Source: VXNE01 sp965217825
GTDB taxonomy: Bacteria; Pseudomonadota; Gammaproteobacteria; Pseudomonadales; Azotimanducaceae
Assembly (NCBI GenBank): GCA_965217825.1
Contig: OZ244571.1
Location: 3,410,001-3,474,000, forward strand
Direction: 5' to 3'
DNA: 64,000 bases
This document shows, piece after piece, positions 8,948-16,542 of this stretch. The notes under the pieces were generated by a model. The model did not search any database. It had not been told where the DNA came from and saw nothing but the letters and a program-made list of their open reading frames with translations. The position numbers were made by a program, and so were the translations under genes. The stretch's first letter is position 1; each line of letters begins with the position of its first letter.

Positions 8948-8970
8948 AAACGTTAGAAATTCTAACGTTT
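8948..8970. repeat. 23-bp palindrome AAACGTTAGAA-A-TTCTAACGTTT
   Basis: Two 11-bp arms (AAACGTTAGAA and its complement) flank a single central A. The symmetry is perfect. Size and form resemble an operator for a homodimeric repressor. It lies 65 bp beyond the 30-bp palindrome. Confidence 0.8.
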
Positions 8971-9062
8971 ATGAGCCGTTGACAGGCGCGGAGCGCGTTC
9001 AGCTTCACGAAGCCCGCGCCCGCCACGCCGGCTTGCCGGAACAAGAGTTCCTCACGGCGGGC

Positions 9063-9145
9063 AAGTGACGGCGAAGCCGTAGCGGTGTGACCAGCCGGTG
9101 TGATGTGGGAGCGTTAGCGACCCACACCGCCACACAGCGTCACTT
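9063..9145. repeat. Nested inverted repeats
   Basis: The outer arms AAGTGACG (9063-9070) and CGTCACTT (9138-9145) enclose a small perfect hairpin ACGGC-GAA-GCCGT (9068-9080) and a second hairpin with TGTGGG and CCCACA arms. The stretch could fold into a branched structure. Confidence 0.6.
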
Positions 9146-9200
9146 GAACACTATTCCATTCCCATTCTCATACCTATAGGGGAATGGCATAGTATTCAAG
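9143..9200. repeat. Long inverted repeat overlapping the replication-gene stop
   Basis: The 21-base arms at 9143-9163 and 9180-9200 pair with only two mismatches around a 16-base loop. The right arm contains the stop codon of the replication protein gene (9196-9198). It may be the transcription terminator of that gene, although there is no clear U-tract, or part of an origin or packaging site. Confidence 0.7.
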
Positions 9201-10623
9201 CGGCGGGGTAGTAGAGCTTCGGCGCGTTCCTCACGCCGCGCCCTTCGGTGCGGATCGCCCCATCTTCCGCAAGTGCTTTCAGCGCCTTCACCGCGTCGGC
9301 GTGGCGGCAGTTCACCGCCGTCAACACCTCTTGATGCGAGATTCCGGGCGAACCTTCAACGGCTTCAAGCACCTCGGCGCGCGCTCTGCGTATTTGCTCG
9401 TCCGAGCGTTTGCCGCCAAGCGCCACCATGCCATCGTCGCCGAGTTTCAGTAGGGACCGTTCCAGGTTGCGCCCCGAGCGCCCCTCGCTCGCGATCCAGC
9501 GGTATCCCCTGCCTACGTCGTCCTCGCCGTTGCCCTCGCGTTGAATCGTTATGAGAGTGTCCGGCCCGCCCGCGATAGCGGTACTGCCGAGCAACGCGCC
9601 GCCGCCGGTTTCGCCGCCGCCGCTCTTGCGGTTGTGGTGAACCGCGATCACGGCCGCGTCGATGCGTCCCGCGAGGCGCGTGAGGCGGTCCATGTGCTGC
9701 ACCATTGGCGCGTATGCGCTTTCGTCCTCGACGGCCCCGAGAGCCTTGAAAAGCGTATCGACAAAGACGGCCGTCGGGCGCACTCGGCGCGCCGCCGCTT
9801 CCAACTGATCCCATCCGGCGAAATCGTCGCGCAAGAGAAATCGCAAGTTCGCAGTGTCGTAAACCTTGGCGAGCGTTTCAGCATGGCGCTTGACCGCGCG
9901 CGGCGGCTCGTCGAGCGCCGCGTACAGAACGCGCCCCGATATCTCGATGCGCCGCCCGAGCCAATAGGCGGGTTTGTCGTGCGCGATGGCTGCGGCCAAC
10001 TGGCGCGCCAGGGTGGACTTTCCCGCCTTCGGCGGCGCGCCGATGATCGTCACCTCGCCCCGCTGGATGAGGTCAGCGACAATCCATTCTTCGTCAAATT
10101 CCATCGCCAGCAAGTCGGTTGCCGATGTCAGGCAGTCCCCGGCCGCGTCGCCGTAGTCGCCTTCCGCGATGCGCGCTTGCACTTCGGCCAAGCCTTCCGG
10201 GTCGCCCGAGCACGCGGCTTCCTGTAGCGCCGCCCCGTCCGCGATCCGCTGCCGGCGTCCGTACCGCTCGGCGACGATGGCGCGATAGGCTTCGACGTTG
10301 ACCGCGCTCGGCGTTTCCTCGGCCAGTTCCGCGAGGTAGGCGATACCGACGCGCCCCGGATGCGGTCCCGCTTCGAGGCGATCCGCCAAGGTCAGAATGT
10401 CGATAGGCGTATTCGCTTCCGCCAGCTCGCGCATGGCCTCGAAAATGATGCGATGCTCGACGCGGAAGAACGCCCGTTCCGAAAGGCTGCCGACGACTTC
10501 CCACGCGGCGTTGTGAGGAGCGCCCCGCGCGCCCTCGATCATTACCGCGCCTAGTACGCTTTGCTCGGCTTCGAGTGATTGCGGCGGCGCGCGTAGGCTG
10601 TCGTTGGTGTTAGAATCGCTCAT
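9196..10623 (-). CDS. Replication protein: DnaB N-terminal domain fused to RepA-type ATPase
   Basis: This encodes 475 residues. Residues about 12-125 look like the DnaB helicase N-terminal domain (PPQSLEAEQSVLGAVMIEG, then PIDILTLADRL). Residues about 180-390 form a RecA/RepA-type ATPase with Walker A GAPPKAGKST at about 195-204, Walker B-like AVFVDTLFKALG, and AVHHNRKSGGGETGGGALLGS. The C-terminus (ISHQEVLTAV with HADAVKALKALAEDG) is winged-helix-like. It probably drives autonomous replication of the satellite. There is no primase catalytic domain. It lies upstream of the structured region, where an origin could lie. Confidence 0.8.
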   Translation of the reverse strand: MSDSNTNDSLRAPPQSLEAEQSVLGAVMIEGARGAPHNAAWEVVGSLSERAFFRVEHRIIFEAMRELAEANTPIDILTLADRLEAGPHPGRVGIAYLAELAEETPSAVNVEAYRAIVAERYGRRQRIADGAALQEAACSGDPEGLAEVQARIAEGDYGDAAGDCLTSATDLLAMEFDEEWIVADLIQRGEVTIIGAPPKAGKSTLARQLAAAIAHDKPAYWLGRRIEISGRVLYAALDEPPRAVKRHAETLAKVYDTANLRFLLRDDFAGWDQLEAAARRVRPTAVFVDTLFKALGAVEDESAYAPMVQHMDRLTRLAGRIDAAVIAVHHNRKSGGGETGGGALLGSTAIAGGPDTLITIQREGNGEDDVGRGYRWIASEGRSGRNLERSLLKLGDDGMVALGGKRSDEQIRRARAEVLEAVEGSPGISHQEVLTAVNCRHADAVKALKALAEDGAIRTEGRGVRNAPKLYYPAA

Positions 10624-10659
10624 GCCGTTGTGAGTCGTATTTCATCGGCAAAACCTCGG

Positions 10660-10687
10660 AAACCCCCGGCATGGCAACCGGGGGTTT
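10660..10687. terminator. GC-rich hairpin between alpA-like and replication genes
   Basis: The arms AAACCCCCGG (10660-10669) and CCGGGGGTTT (10678-10687) form a perfect stem with an 8-base loop. On the plus strand it is followed by TTCTTTTTT, a clear intrinsic terminator shape, although no plus-strand gene precedes it. On the minus strand it lies just after the AlpA-like gene and could terminate or attenuate transcription into the replication gene. Confidence 0.65.
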
Positions 10688-10694
10688 TCTTTTT

Positions 10695-10883
10695 TCAGCC
10701 TTGGCCGGTCGCGCGCGGCTTCGCGTCAAGCCAAACCCTAATCTCATCCTCGCGCCAACGGACCGCGTTGGGTCCGACCTTCAAAGGCTCGGGAAACGCC
10801 CCTTGGCGCATTTTCAGATAGATGCTCGACCGAGATAGCCCGGTAGCGGCCTCGACCTCGCGGCGGTGTAGTAGTCGTTCCAT
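10695..10883 (-). CDS. AlpA-family DNA-binding regulator/excisionase
   Basis: This encodes 62 residues, the typical AlpA size. It has a MerR/excisionase-like helix-turn-helix: LLHRREVEAATGLSRSSIYL, then KMRQGAFPEPLKVG and VRWREDEIRVWLDA. AlpA-like proteins are the usual activators or excisionases of phage satellites in Gram-negative bacteria. It lies between the hypothetical gene and the replication gene, with about 95 bp of non-coding DNA upstream that probably holds its promoter. Confidence 0.85.
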   Translation of the reverse strand: MERLLHRREVEAATGLSRSSIYLKMRQGAFPEPLKVGPNAVRWREDEIRVWLDAKPRATGQG

Positions 10884-10977
10884 GCAGTTCCCGACAGTTA
10901 GAATCGTTCGCGGGAACTTGTAGCAGAGACCTCGCAGCGCATGGGCGCGTAAGCCTTAAAACTGGACCGCGTAAGCC

Positions 10978-11415
10978 CTAACGGTCGGGTGTGCTTCGCG
11001 TCCGCGATTTTCTGAGCGCGCCCGCCGGCAGTTCGTCGGCCCAATCTGGCGGCATGTGCGCGGCCCGCAACTGGTCTGCGGTCGGGCGAGTTTTCCACGC
11101 CTTGGCGACCACGCTCGCGCTCACCCCCAACCACTCGGCCAACTGCGCCGAATGCGACGGCCCGGACCTCGCCGTTACGGGAACGTCCGACCATTGTGCG
11201 AGCATCTTGGCGAGACAGCTTCGAATGAATCTGTCTCCGTCGCGCCGCCGTCGGCTGCGCCTCCCGCGCGTGCGCTTGCCGTCCACCACGCCCCCCACAA
11301 TCAGGGCATACTGTGCGCCCCACTCGACAATGAATAACGAAGGCTCCAAGTATGCGGCGGCGTCTCGCGCGCGCTCGAACTCCGCAGCCTTCTTCAAAGC
11401 CTCGCGAGTCGTCAT
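10978..11415 (-). CDS. Hypothetical satellite protein with possible helix-turn-helix
   Basis: This encodes about 145 residues from an ATG at 11415 (MTTREALKKAAEFERAR). The longer frame upstream to 11562 overlaps the integrase gene and is rejected. The central part is very basic (TRGRRSRRRRDGDRF). The C-terminal half has HSAQLAEWLGVSASVVAKAW, which looks like a helix-turn-helix. I recognise no family. It starts 8 bp after the integrase stop, so it is probably co-transcribed with it. Confidence 0.6.
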   Translation of the reverse strand: MTTREALKKAAEFERARDAAAYLEPSLFIVEWGAQYALIVGGVVDGKRTRGRRSRRRRDGDRFIRSCLAKMLAQWSDVPVTARSGPSHSAQLAEWLGVSASVVAKAWKTRPTADQLRAAHMPPDWADELPAGALRKSRTRSTPDR

Positions 11416-11422
11416 CAAAGGC

Positions 11423-12604
11423 CTATGCACGGCGCGCCTCCAATCGTCGCACTGCCGCCGCCGGCCGCGTGACATACTCACCCCAAGCATCCATGAGGGC
11501 GCGGCGCTTTCCCAATAGATCGGAACGCGCGTAGGCGCGCTCCACCGCGTCCCCCACGGCATGGGACAAGGACAGCTCCATCACCGCGTGTGGCGTGGCG
11601 GTTTGTTCCGACGCCCAATCGCGGAACGACGAGCGGAAACCATGCACGTGCGCGCGGTCCGCAAGTTTCCGGTCGCGCAACAACTTCGTAAGGGTCATGT
11701 CGGAAAGCGGTCGCTCGGGCTTGGCCGTCGATGGAAATACAAGATCGCTGGCATCCCGCAGCGGGCGCATGTCGTCCAGCACTGCGAGTGCCGGATCCGA
11801 TAGCGGAACGCGATGCTCGCGCTTCATCTTCATGCGCTCGGCGGGTACGCGCCACTCCCGCGCCTCAACGTCGATCTCCTGCCACGTGGCAAGCCTCGCC
11901 TCGCCGGACCTCGCCGCCGTGAGCACCAAAAACCGAAGGCAGCCCTTCGCCGTGATTCCCGCCCCGCTCGCCTCGACAAGCGCGAGAGCGGCGGCAACCT
12001 CGGGATACGGCAGCGCCCGAAAGTGCGCGGAGACCTTCGGCATGGGCGGCAACGCGCCCTCTATCGCCTCGCCCGCCGGATTCCGGTCGATGTAGCCGTG
12101 CGCCATCGCCCACCGCATCACGGCGCGGATGCGCTGCCGAACGCGGCGCGCGGTCTCGGGCATGGTTCCCCATATCGGCGTGAGCACGCCGAGCACGTCA
12201 CCTTGGGTGATGCGGTCCACCGGCAGCCGCCCAAGTTTGCCGAAGGCATGGCGTTCCAGTCCGCGCAGCCACTCGGCTTGGTGCTTCGGGGAACGCCAGC
12301 GAGGTAGGTTCATGGCGTGCGTTGCCTCTGCCGCTTCCGCGAAGGTGGGCGCGCCCTCGCGCCGAGAGTCGGTCACCGGGTCGCCGCCTTCCATGATCTC
12401 GGCGCGCATCGCGGCGGCTGCCGCCCGGGCCTGCGCTATGGTGACCTTCGGCCAGTGCCCTAGACTGACCTCGCGCCTACGGCCTTGAACCGTCGCGCGG
12501 CATATCCAGGTACGCGCCTCCGCTCCCACGCGCAAGTAAAGCCCGCGCCCGTCGCCGTAGGTGCCCGGTTTCATTCGATGGATGTTCGTCGCCGTGAGTT
12601 TCAT
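11423..12604 (-). CDS. Tyrosine recombinase (integrase) of the satellite
   Basis: This encodes about 393 residues from an ATG at 12604 (MKLTATNIHRMKPG). It has an N-terminal DUF4102-like arm-binding domain (GDGRGLYLRVG), a core-binding domain, and a catalytic domain with TAARSGEARL (first Arg), HVHGFRSSFRDWASE (His-x-x-Arg) and LSHAVGDAVERAYARSD (second His and the Tyr). It lies 190 bp from the tRNA-Arg gene that carries the att site, the usual place for a tRNA-directed integrase, and it should catalyse integration and excision. Confidence 0.92.
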   Translation of the reverse strand: MKLTATNIHRMKPGTYGDGRGLYLRVGAEARTWICRATVQGRRREVSLGHWPKVTIAQARAAAAAMRAEIMEGGDPVTDSRREGAPTFAEAAEATHAMNLPRWRSPKHQAEWLRGLERHAFGKLGRLPVDRITQGDVLGVLTPIWGTMPETARRVRQRIRAVMRWAMAHGYIDRNPAGEAIEGALPPMPKVSAHFRALPYPEVAAALALVEASGAGITAKGCLRFLVLTAARSGEARLATWQEIDVEAREWRVPAERMKMKREHRVPLSDPALAVLDDMRPLRDASDLVFPSTAKPERPLSDMTLTKLLRDRKLADRAHVHGFRSSFRDWASEQTATPHAVMELSLSHAVGDAVERAYARSDLLGKRRALMDAWGEYVTRPAAAVRRLEARRA

Positions 12605-12791
12605 CTGTTCGATTCCTCCGCGTGCGGCCATCGGCTTGCCGCCGATTTGCCGCCGTTTGCCGCCGTTTCCCGCCGTGTTGGGCGACTCTCGCGTTAGATT
12701 GTATTGGAACGGATAGGAATCGTAAAGGTTGCAGAATCAGAAGCTTGCGGCGCGTTTCGTGGAACGGTGCGGAAGGTATCGGCGGGTTTCG

Positions 12792-12866
12792 TGGCAGCCC
12801 CGGCAGGAATCGAACCTGCATCTACCGCTTAGGAGGCGGTCGTTCTGTCCATTGAACTACGGGGCC
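12792..12866 (-). tRNA. tRNA-Arg (anticodon CCT)
   Basis: The minus strand reads as a full cloverleaf of 75 nt beginning GGCCCCGTAGTTC and ending in CCA. The anticodon arm is ACCGC-CTCCTAA-GCGGT, giving anticodon CCT. The T-arm is GCAGG-TTCGATT-CCTGC. Its 3' end is the right attachment site of the satellite, and integration left the tRNA intact. Confidence 0.95.
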
Positions 12867-12951
12867 ATCCGAATCGACCCGCCCGCCGGACTGCTCCGCC
12901 GCCGGGCGAACGCGATCATACTGACAGGCTGGCCCCGTCACCACCGCCAGC

Positions 12952-15087
12952 CTAGTATCGAATCCGCACGCCCACCTCGATTGTGCGGCCCGGTTCCGGG
13001 ACGAGGTCTTTCACCACGGATGTGTGGTTTCGTTGCTCGTCGTCGGTAAGGTTCCTGCCCTGCAGGTACACGCTGACGGACATGATGCCCACTTCCACAT
13101 CCCAGCCGACATACGCCCGCAGGTCGTTGTAGCCGTCCGTTTCGAACTCCAGCTCGGCCGCATTCTCCTGGTTGGAGACGCGCATGAAGTCGACATGGAC
13201 AGAAAACGGCCCATTTGTGAGCGCCATGCCGAGGCCCACGCGCGCCGGCGGTATGCGCGGAAGATTGTCGTTCCCCGACACGTCGACTGTTGCCGAAACC
13301 GTGTCGAACAGTCCACTGAGCTCAAGTTGTCCACCGTCCCAGCAGGCGATCGCAGCGGACGCCTCGAGGTCCATTCCCGTAAACGTTGCGTCCGCCTGGT
13401 TGAATTGCCGCACGACCAGGCCTTCCATGTAGTCGCCCGTCGAGGCCCGGAAGATGAAGTCGGCGAACCTCGTGCGGTAGACCGTTCCGAGGACTGACCA
13501 GTCGTCTCCCCGCCGCTTCAAGGTCGCGGACAGGTTGAGGGCTCTTTCCTCGCCCAGGTTGGCATCGCCGATCTCGAAACTTCGGGTGGCGAAATGCGGG
13601 CCGTTGGAATACAGCTCTTCACCCACCGGGGCGCGGGTCGAATAGTCCGCAAGCACCGTCCCCGTCCAGTCGTCGTCGATAGGAATCACCATGCCAAGAG
13701 AGGCGCTGGCGCCACCGAAACTCCTGCTCTCGCCTTCGGCGGGATCGTGTTCCACGCTGTCGAAACGAATCCCCGTCTCCAGTTGAAAGCCGGGGAAAGA
13801 CCGCTCGGCCACCCAGAACACGCCGAAGGTCCTGGTGTCCACGGGCGGCGTGAAGGCTTCTTCTCCGACCACGGAGAAGCGCCGGTCGCCCATCTGCGCG
13901 CCCGCTACGCCTTCCCATCCGGCCACTACTTCGTGCGACATCTCGGCTCGGGCCTCCCACGCTTCGTTCTCGAACGCCGAACCGATCCCTCCCGACGGCT
14001 CCACTTCGTTGTGGGCGTAGCTGTTGGCGCCGAACCGCAGGTTCAGGCTGGAGAAACCCGGGAGCGGGGTGGCGATCGCCGCCTCGAAGTCCACCCGCGT
14101 CTGTTCCAGATCGGCGATGGGCGCGCCCTCCTCCTCGTGGCCTTCTTCCTCGTCCTCGTGATCTCCTTCCTCTTCTTCGCCTTCCTCGTGGTGGCCGTGT
14201 TCGTCGTGGCCGTGCCCCGGTATCCCGTACTCGGCGGCAAGTTGGCTCACCGAGACGCCAACTATGAATTCGTCGTTGTTGACCAGGGCGAAGCCGGCAG
14301 ACCGGCCCCTCACTTCGAAGCCGCTGCCGGGCAATATGCCGAAGAATTCCTCCTCTTCTTCGTGGTCTGCTTCCTCGCCTTCGTCGTGATCTTCTTCCTC
14401 TTCTTCATGATCTTCCTCTTCCCGCGCGAGTTCCTTCGCGGATGCCGCGAAACCCGGGATCTCATAGTCGCCAGCCCTGCGGGAGAACCCGTCCAGATGC
14501 CAGCCCAGCATCCCGACTCCACCGTCGACGCGGAACGAGCCATTCCTTCCATCGCCGTTATCCGCCGACTTGAGGTCGAGTCTGCCGCTGACTCCCTTGA
14601 ACGCGTTGTGCGGTATCCGTCCGGTATGCACGTCGACGACGCCGCCGATCGCGCCCGAGCCATAGAGCAACGTGCCGGACCCCTTGAGTATTTCCACCTG
14701 CTCCGCGATGAACGGATCGACCGTCACGGCGTGGTCCCCACTGGTAACCGAGACATCCAGCGTATCGATGCGATCCTCCATGATCCGAACACGCGCCCCG
14801 TCGAGCCCGTGAATCACCGGCCGGCCAACAGCGGCCCCAAAGGAGCTGTTGTGGATTCCCGGTTCGTTGCCGACCGTCGCGCCTATGCTGTCAGCCGCCT
14901 TGCGGTCTAGTTCCTCTCCCGTCACCACGTCAGTGGCCTGGGCCAACCCTTCTCCCGACAGTGGATGTCCGACGACGATAATCTCCTCCAGGACCAACGG
15001 CTCGTCCCCGTCAGGCGCCTCTCCAGCAAACGCGACCGTGCCCAGGCAAGGCGCCGTCGCCAGTAGAAGTAATTGCGTGCGATTCAT
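12952..15087 (-). CDS. TonB-dependent receptor, ZnuD-like zinc uptake
   Basis: This encodes 711 residues. It has a signal peptide (MNRTQLLLLATAPCLGTVAFA), a TonB box-like EEIIVVGHPL, a plug domain (GNEPGIHNSSFGAAVGRPVI and ILKGSGTLLYGSGAIGGVVDV) and a C-terminal beta-barrel ending in an aromatic-rich VGVRIRY. Two extracellular-loop regions, about residues 225-250 and 295-325, are long runs of His, Asp and Glu (for example GHGHDEHGHHEEGEEEE), as in the zinc receptor ZnuD. The likely role is uptake of zinc or a similar metal across the outer membrane. It lies 71 bp downstream of a small His/Cys-containing secreted protein. No Zur site was found with confidence. Confidence 0.88.
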   Translation of the reverse strand: MNRTQLLLLATAPCLGTVAFAGEAPDGDEPLVLEEIIVVGHPLSGEGLAQATDVVTGEELDRKAADSIGATVGNEPGIHNSSFGAAVGRPVIHGLDGARVRIMEDRIDTLDVSVTSGDHAVTVDPFIAEQVEILKGSGTLLYGSGAIGGVVDVHTGRIPHNAFKGVSGRLDLKSADNGDGRNGSFRVDGGVGMLGWHLDGFSRRAGDYEIPGFAASAKELAREEEDHEEEEEDHDEGEEADHEEEEEFFGILPGSGFEVRGRSAGFALVNNDEFIVGVSVSQLAAEYGIPGHGHDEHGHHEEGEEEEGDHEDEEEGHEEEGAPIADLEQTRVDFEAAIATPLPGFSSLNLRFGANSYAHNEVEPSGGIGSAFENEAWEARAEMSHEVVAGWEGVAGAQMGDRRFSVVGEEAFTPPVDTRTFGVFWVAERSFPGFQLETGIRFDSVEHDPAEGESRSFGGASASLGMVIPIDDDWTGTVLADYSTRAPVGEELYSNGPHFATRSFEIGDANLGEERALNLSATLKRRGDDWSVLGTVYRTRFADFIFRASTGDYMEGLVVRQFNQADATFTGMDLEASAAIACWDGGQLELSGLFDTVSATVDVSGNDNLPRIPPARVGLGMALTNGPFSVHVDFMRVSNQENAAELEFETDGYNDLRAYVGWDVEVGIMSVSVYLQGRNLTDDEQRNHTSVVKDLVPEPGRTIEVGVRIRY

Positions 15088-15158
15088 AGCCCATCTCCAA
15101 ATAACCGAACAGGCGCGCGATACCCGCCGGAAATCGCGCGAACTTGCTTAAGTTTCGG

Positions 15159-15422
15159 TCAGGAGACGGGAGGCGCGCGGGAGCGGCTGACCTCGAATGG
15201 ACGGGGAGAGAGAGTGGCCGAGTACACCGGCACGCTGTCGGTCCGGCGCCAGGCGCGCGGCTGGCTGTCAGCGCACCCGGCATCCAGGACGTCACCGGGA
15301 TCGGAGAACCCGCAGAGTGTGCAGATCTCCTCTTCGATCTCATCCAGATGCAGGTGCGTATCCGCAGCCGCTTGGCCGAAGCACAGTACGAGCGCCGCCA
15401 GCCACGCGAAGCGTTGCAGCAT
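15159..15422 (-). CDS. Small secreted His/Cys protein upstream of the ZnuD-like receptor
   Basis: This encodes about 87 residues, starting MLQRFAWLAALVLCFGQAAA, a clear signal peptide. Mature residues begin DTHLHLDEIEEEICTLCGFSD, a cluster of His, Asp, Glu and a CxxC pair that could bind a metal. The C-terminus is Pro/Arg rich. An earlier in-frame ATG at 15452 is less likely. Because it precedes the ZnuD-like receptor on the same strand, a role in metal capture or sensing is plausible. I cannot name a family. Confidence 0.65.
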   Translation of the reverse strand: MLQRFAWLAALVLCFGQAAADTHLHLDEIEEEICTLCGFSDPGDVLDAGCADSQPRAWRRTDSVPVYSATLSPRPFEVSRSRAPPVS

Positions 15423-15572
15423 GCGATGACGGTTCAGTAGCGCCCTCGACATACTCCAATACTACCAAGTCGCCGGTGCTCGTCAAAACGCATCCGGATC
15501 TCCGCAGGACCGATCCGTGTATTCTGTCGCCCGGGCGACTGCAGGCCCGCGATGAGTGACGAACGCGACGAA

Positions 15573-16538
15573 ATGAAAGCCATATTCTGCGAGAAACTCG
15601 GCTCGCCGGACGATCTGGTCGTTCGCGACATTGAAGAACCGCATGCGCCGCGCGCGGGCGAAGTCAGGGTCGCGCTGAAAGCCCGGGGCGTCAGCTACAC
15701 CGATGTGCTCATGGTCGCGGGAAAGTACCAGGTCAAACCGACGCTCCCCTTCATAGTCGGCGGCGAAGCCGCGGGACGCGTCGTCGAGGTCGGTCCCGGC
15801 GTCGAAGGACTTCGCGTCGGTGATGCCGTTTTGACCAGCGGCGGCTGTGTCGAGCAGGTCGTTGTGCCGGCGAACCGCGCGACGGCCATTCCACAAGGCA
15901 CCGACCTGGAACAGGCAGCGGCGTTTCGAAGCAACTATGCGACCGCGCTCTACGCCCTGCAGCGGGCGCGCCTCGCGGTCGGCGAGACGCTGCTGGTGCA
16001 TGGTGCCGCCGGCGGGGTCGGACTCGCCGCCGTCGACGTCGGCAAGCTGCTGGGCGCGAGGGTGATCGGAACGGCGGGAACCGAAGAAAAGCTCGCCGTC
16101 GTGGAATGCATGGGGGCGGACCACACGATCAACTACAGCGGCGGCTTTCGCGAGCAGGTGAAGGCGCTCACCGGCGATCGCGGCGCGGACGTCATCTACG
16201 ATCCCGTCGGCGGCGACGTGTTCGACGAATCGATGCGCTGCATCGCGCCGTTCGGGCGCATCCTGATCGTCGGCTTTACCAGCGGTCGCGCCGCGGTCGC
16301 CAAGACCAACCACCTGCTGATCAAGGATGCCGAACTCATCGGCTTCACCATCGGAGCGCTCCCCCGCCACGATGCCGACTGGGCCGCGCGCAACGAGAGA
16401 GCATTGATGAATTGGTTGGCGTCCGGACGCATCCATCCGCACATCTCGCATCGCCTGCCCCTGGAGCGAGCGCGGGACGCGCTGCATCTGATCACCGCTC
16501 GCGAGGTGATCGGCAAGGCGATTCTGGTGAACGACTAG
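15573..16538 (+). CDS. NADPH:quinone oxidoreductase-like zinc-binding dehydrogenase family protein
   Basis: This encodes about 321 residues from the ATG at 15573 (MKAIFCEKLGSPDDL). An in-frame ATG at 15552 would add seven residues. It is a medium-chain dehydrogenase/reductase: GroES-like fold with VSYTDVLMVAGKYQVKPTLPFIVG split as expected, then a Rossmann domain with LLVHGAAGGVGLAAVDVGKLLG. No structural or catalytic zinc ligands are seen, which fits the quinone oxidoreductase subfamily. It is likely a cytosolic NADPH-dependent reductase of quinones or enals. It stands alone and is convergent with the downstream gene. Confidence 0.85.
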   Translation: MKAIFCEKLGSPDDLVVRDIEEPHAPRAGEVRVALKARGVSYTDVLMVAGKYQVKPTLPFIVGGEAAGRVVEVGPGVEGLRVGDAVLTSGGCVEQVVVPANRATAIPQGTDLEQAAAFRSNYATALYALQRARLAVGETLLVHGAAGGVGLAAVDVGKLLGARVIGTAGTEEKLAVVECMGADHTINYSGGFREQVKALTGDRGADVIYDPVGGDVFDESMRCIAPFGRILIVGFTSGRAAVAKTNHLLIKDAELIGFTIGALPRHDADWAARNERALMNWLASGRIHPHISHRLPLERARDALHLITAREVIGKAILVND

Positions 16539-16542
16539 TTTT

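Larger units (their letters stand above)
8597..9195 (-). other. Structured non-coding centre of the satellite
   Basis: This 600-bp stretch between the replication gene and terminase contains no convincing ORF on either strand. It holds a 30-bp perfect palindrome, a 23-bp near-perfect palindrome, a nested dyad region and a 21-bp-arm inverted repeat, listed separately. It is a good candidate for the replication origin, the packaging (cos/pac) site, the late promoter with operators, or several of these. Confidence 0.6.
3199..12814 (-). mobile_element. Integrated capsid-forming phage satellite (cf-PICI-like) at tRNA-Arg(CCT)
   Basis: A 23-bp perfect repeat of the 3' end of tRNA-Arg lies at 3199-3221 and 12792-12814 and encloses about 9.6 kb. 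All recognised genes are on the minus strand, in the transcription order integrase, hypothetical, AlpA-like, replication protein, large terminase, major capsid protein, prohead protease, portal, then two small ORFs. No tail, tape-measure, holin or lysin gene is seen. That gene set is known from capsid-forming phage-inducible chromosomal islands, which package themselves in their own capsids and borrow tails from a helper phage. A defective prophage remnant is the alternative, but intact ORFs and clean att sites argue against random decay. Confidence 0.8.

Noticed and set aside
13594..14910. Plus-strand ORF of 438 codons
   Set aside because: Shadow of the ZnuD-like receptor; its hydrophobic Phe/Val runs are the complement of the acidic His-rich loops.
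15423..15550. Zur-type operator upstream of the small secreted protein
   Set aside because: I looked for an AT-rich palindromic Zur site and found none that fits; zinc control stays an inference from the receptor.
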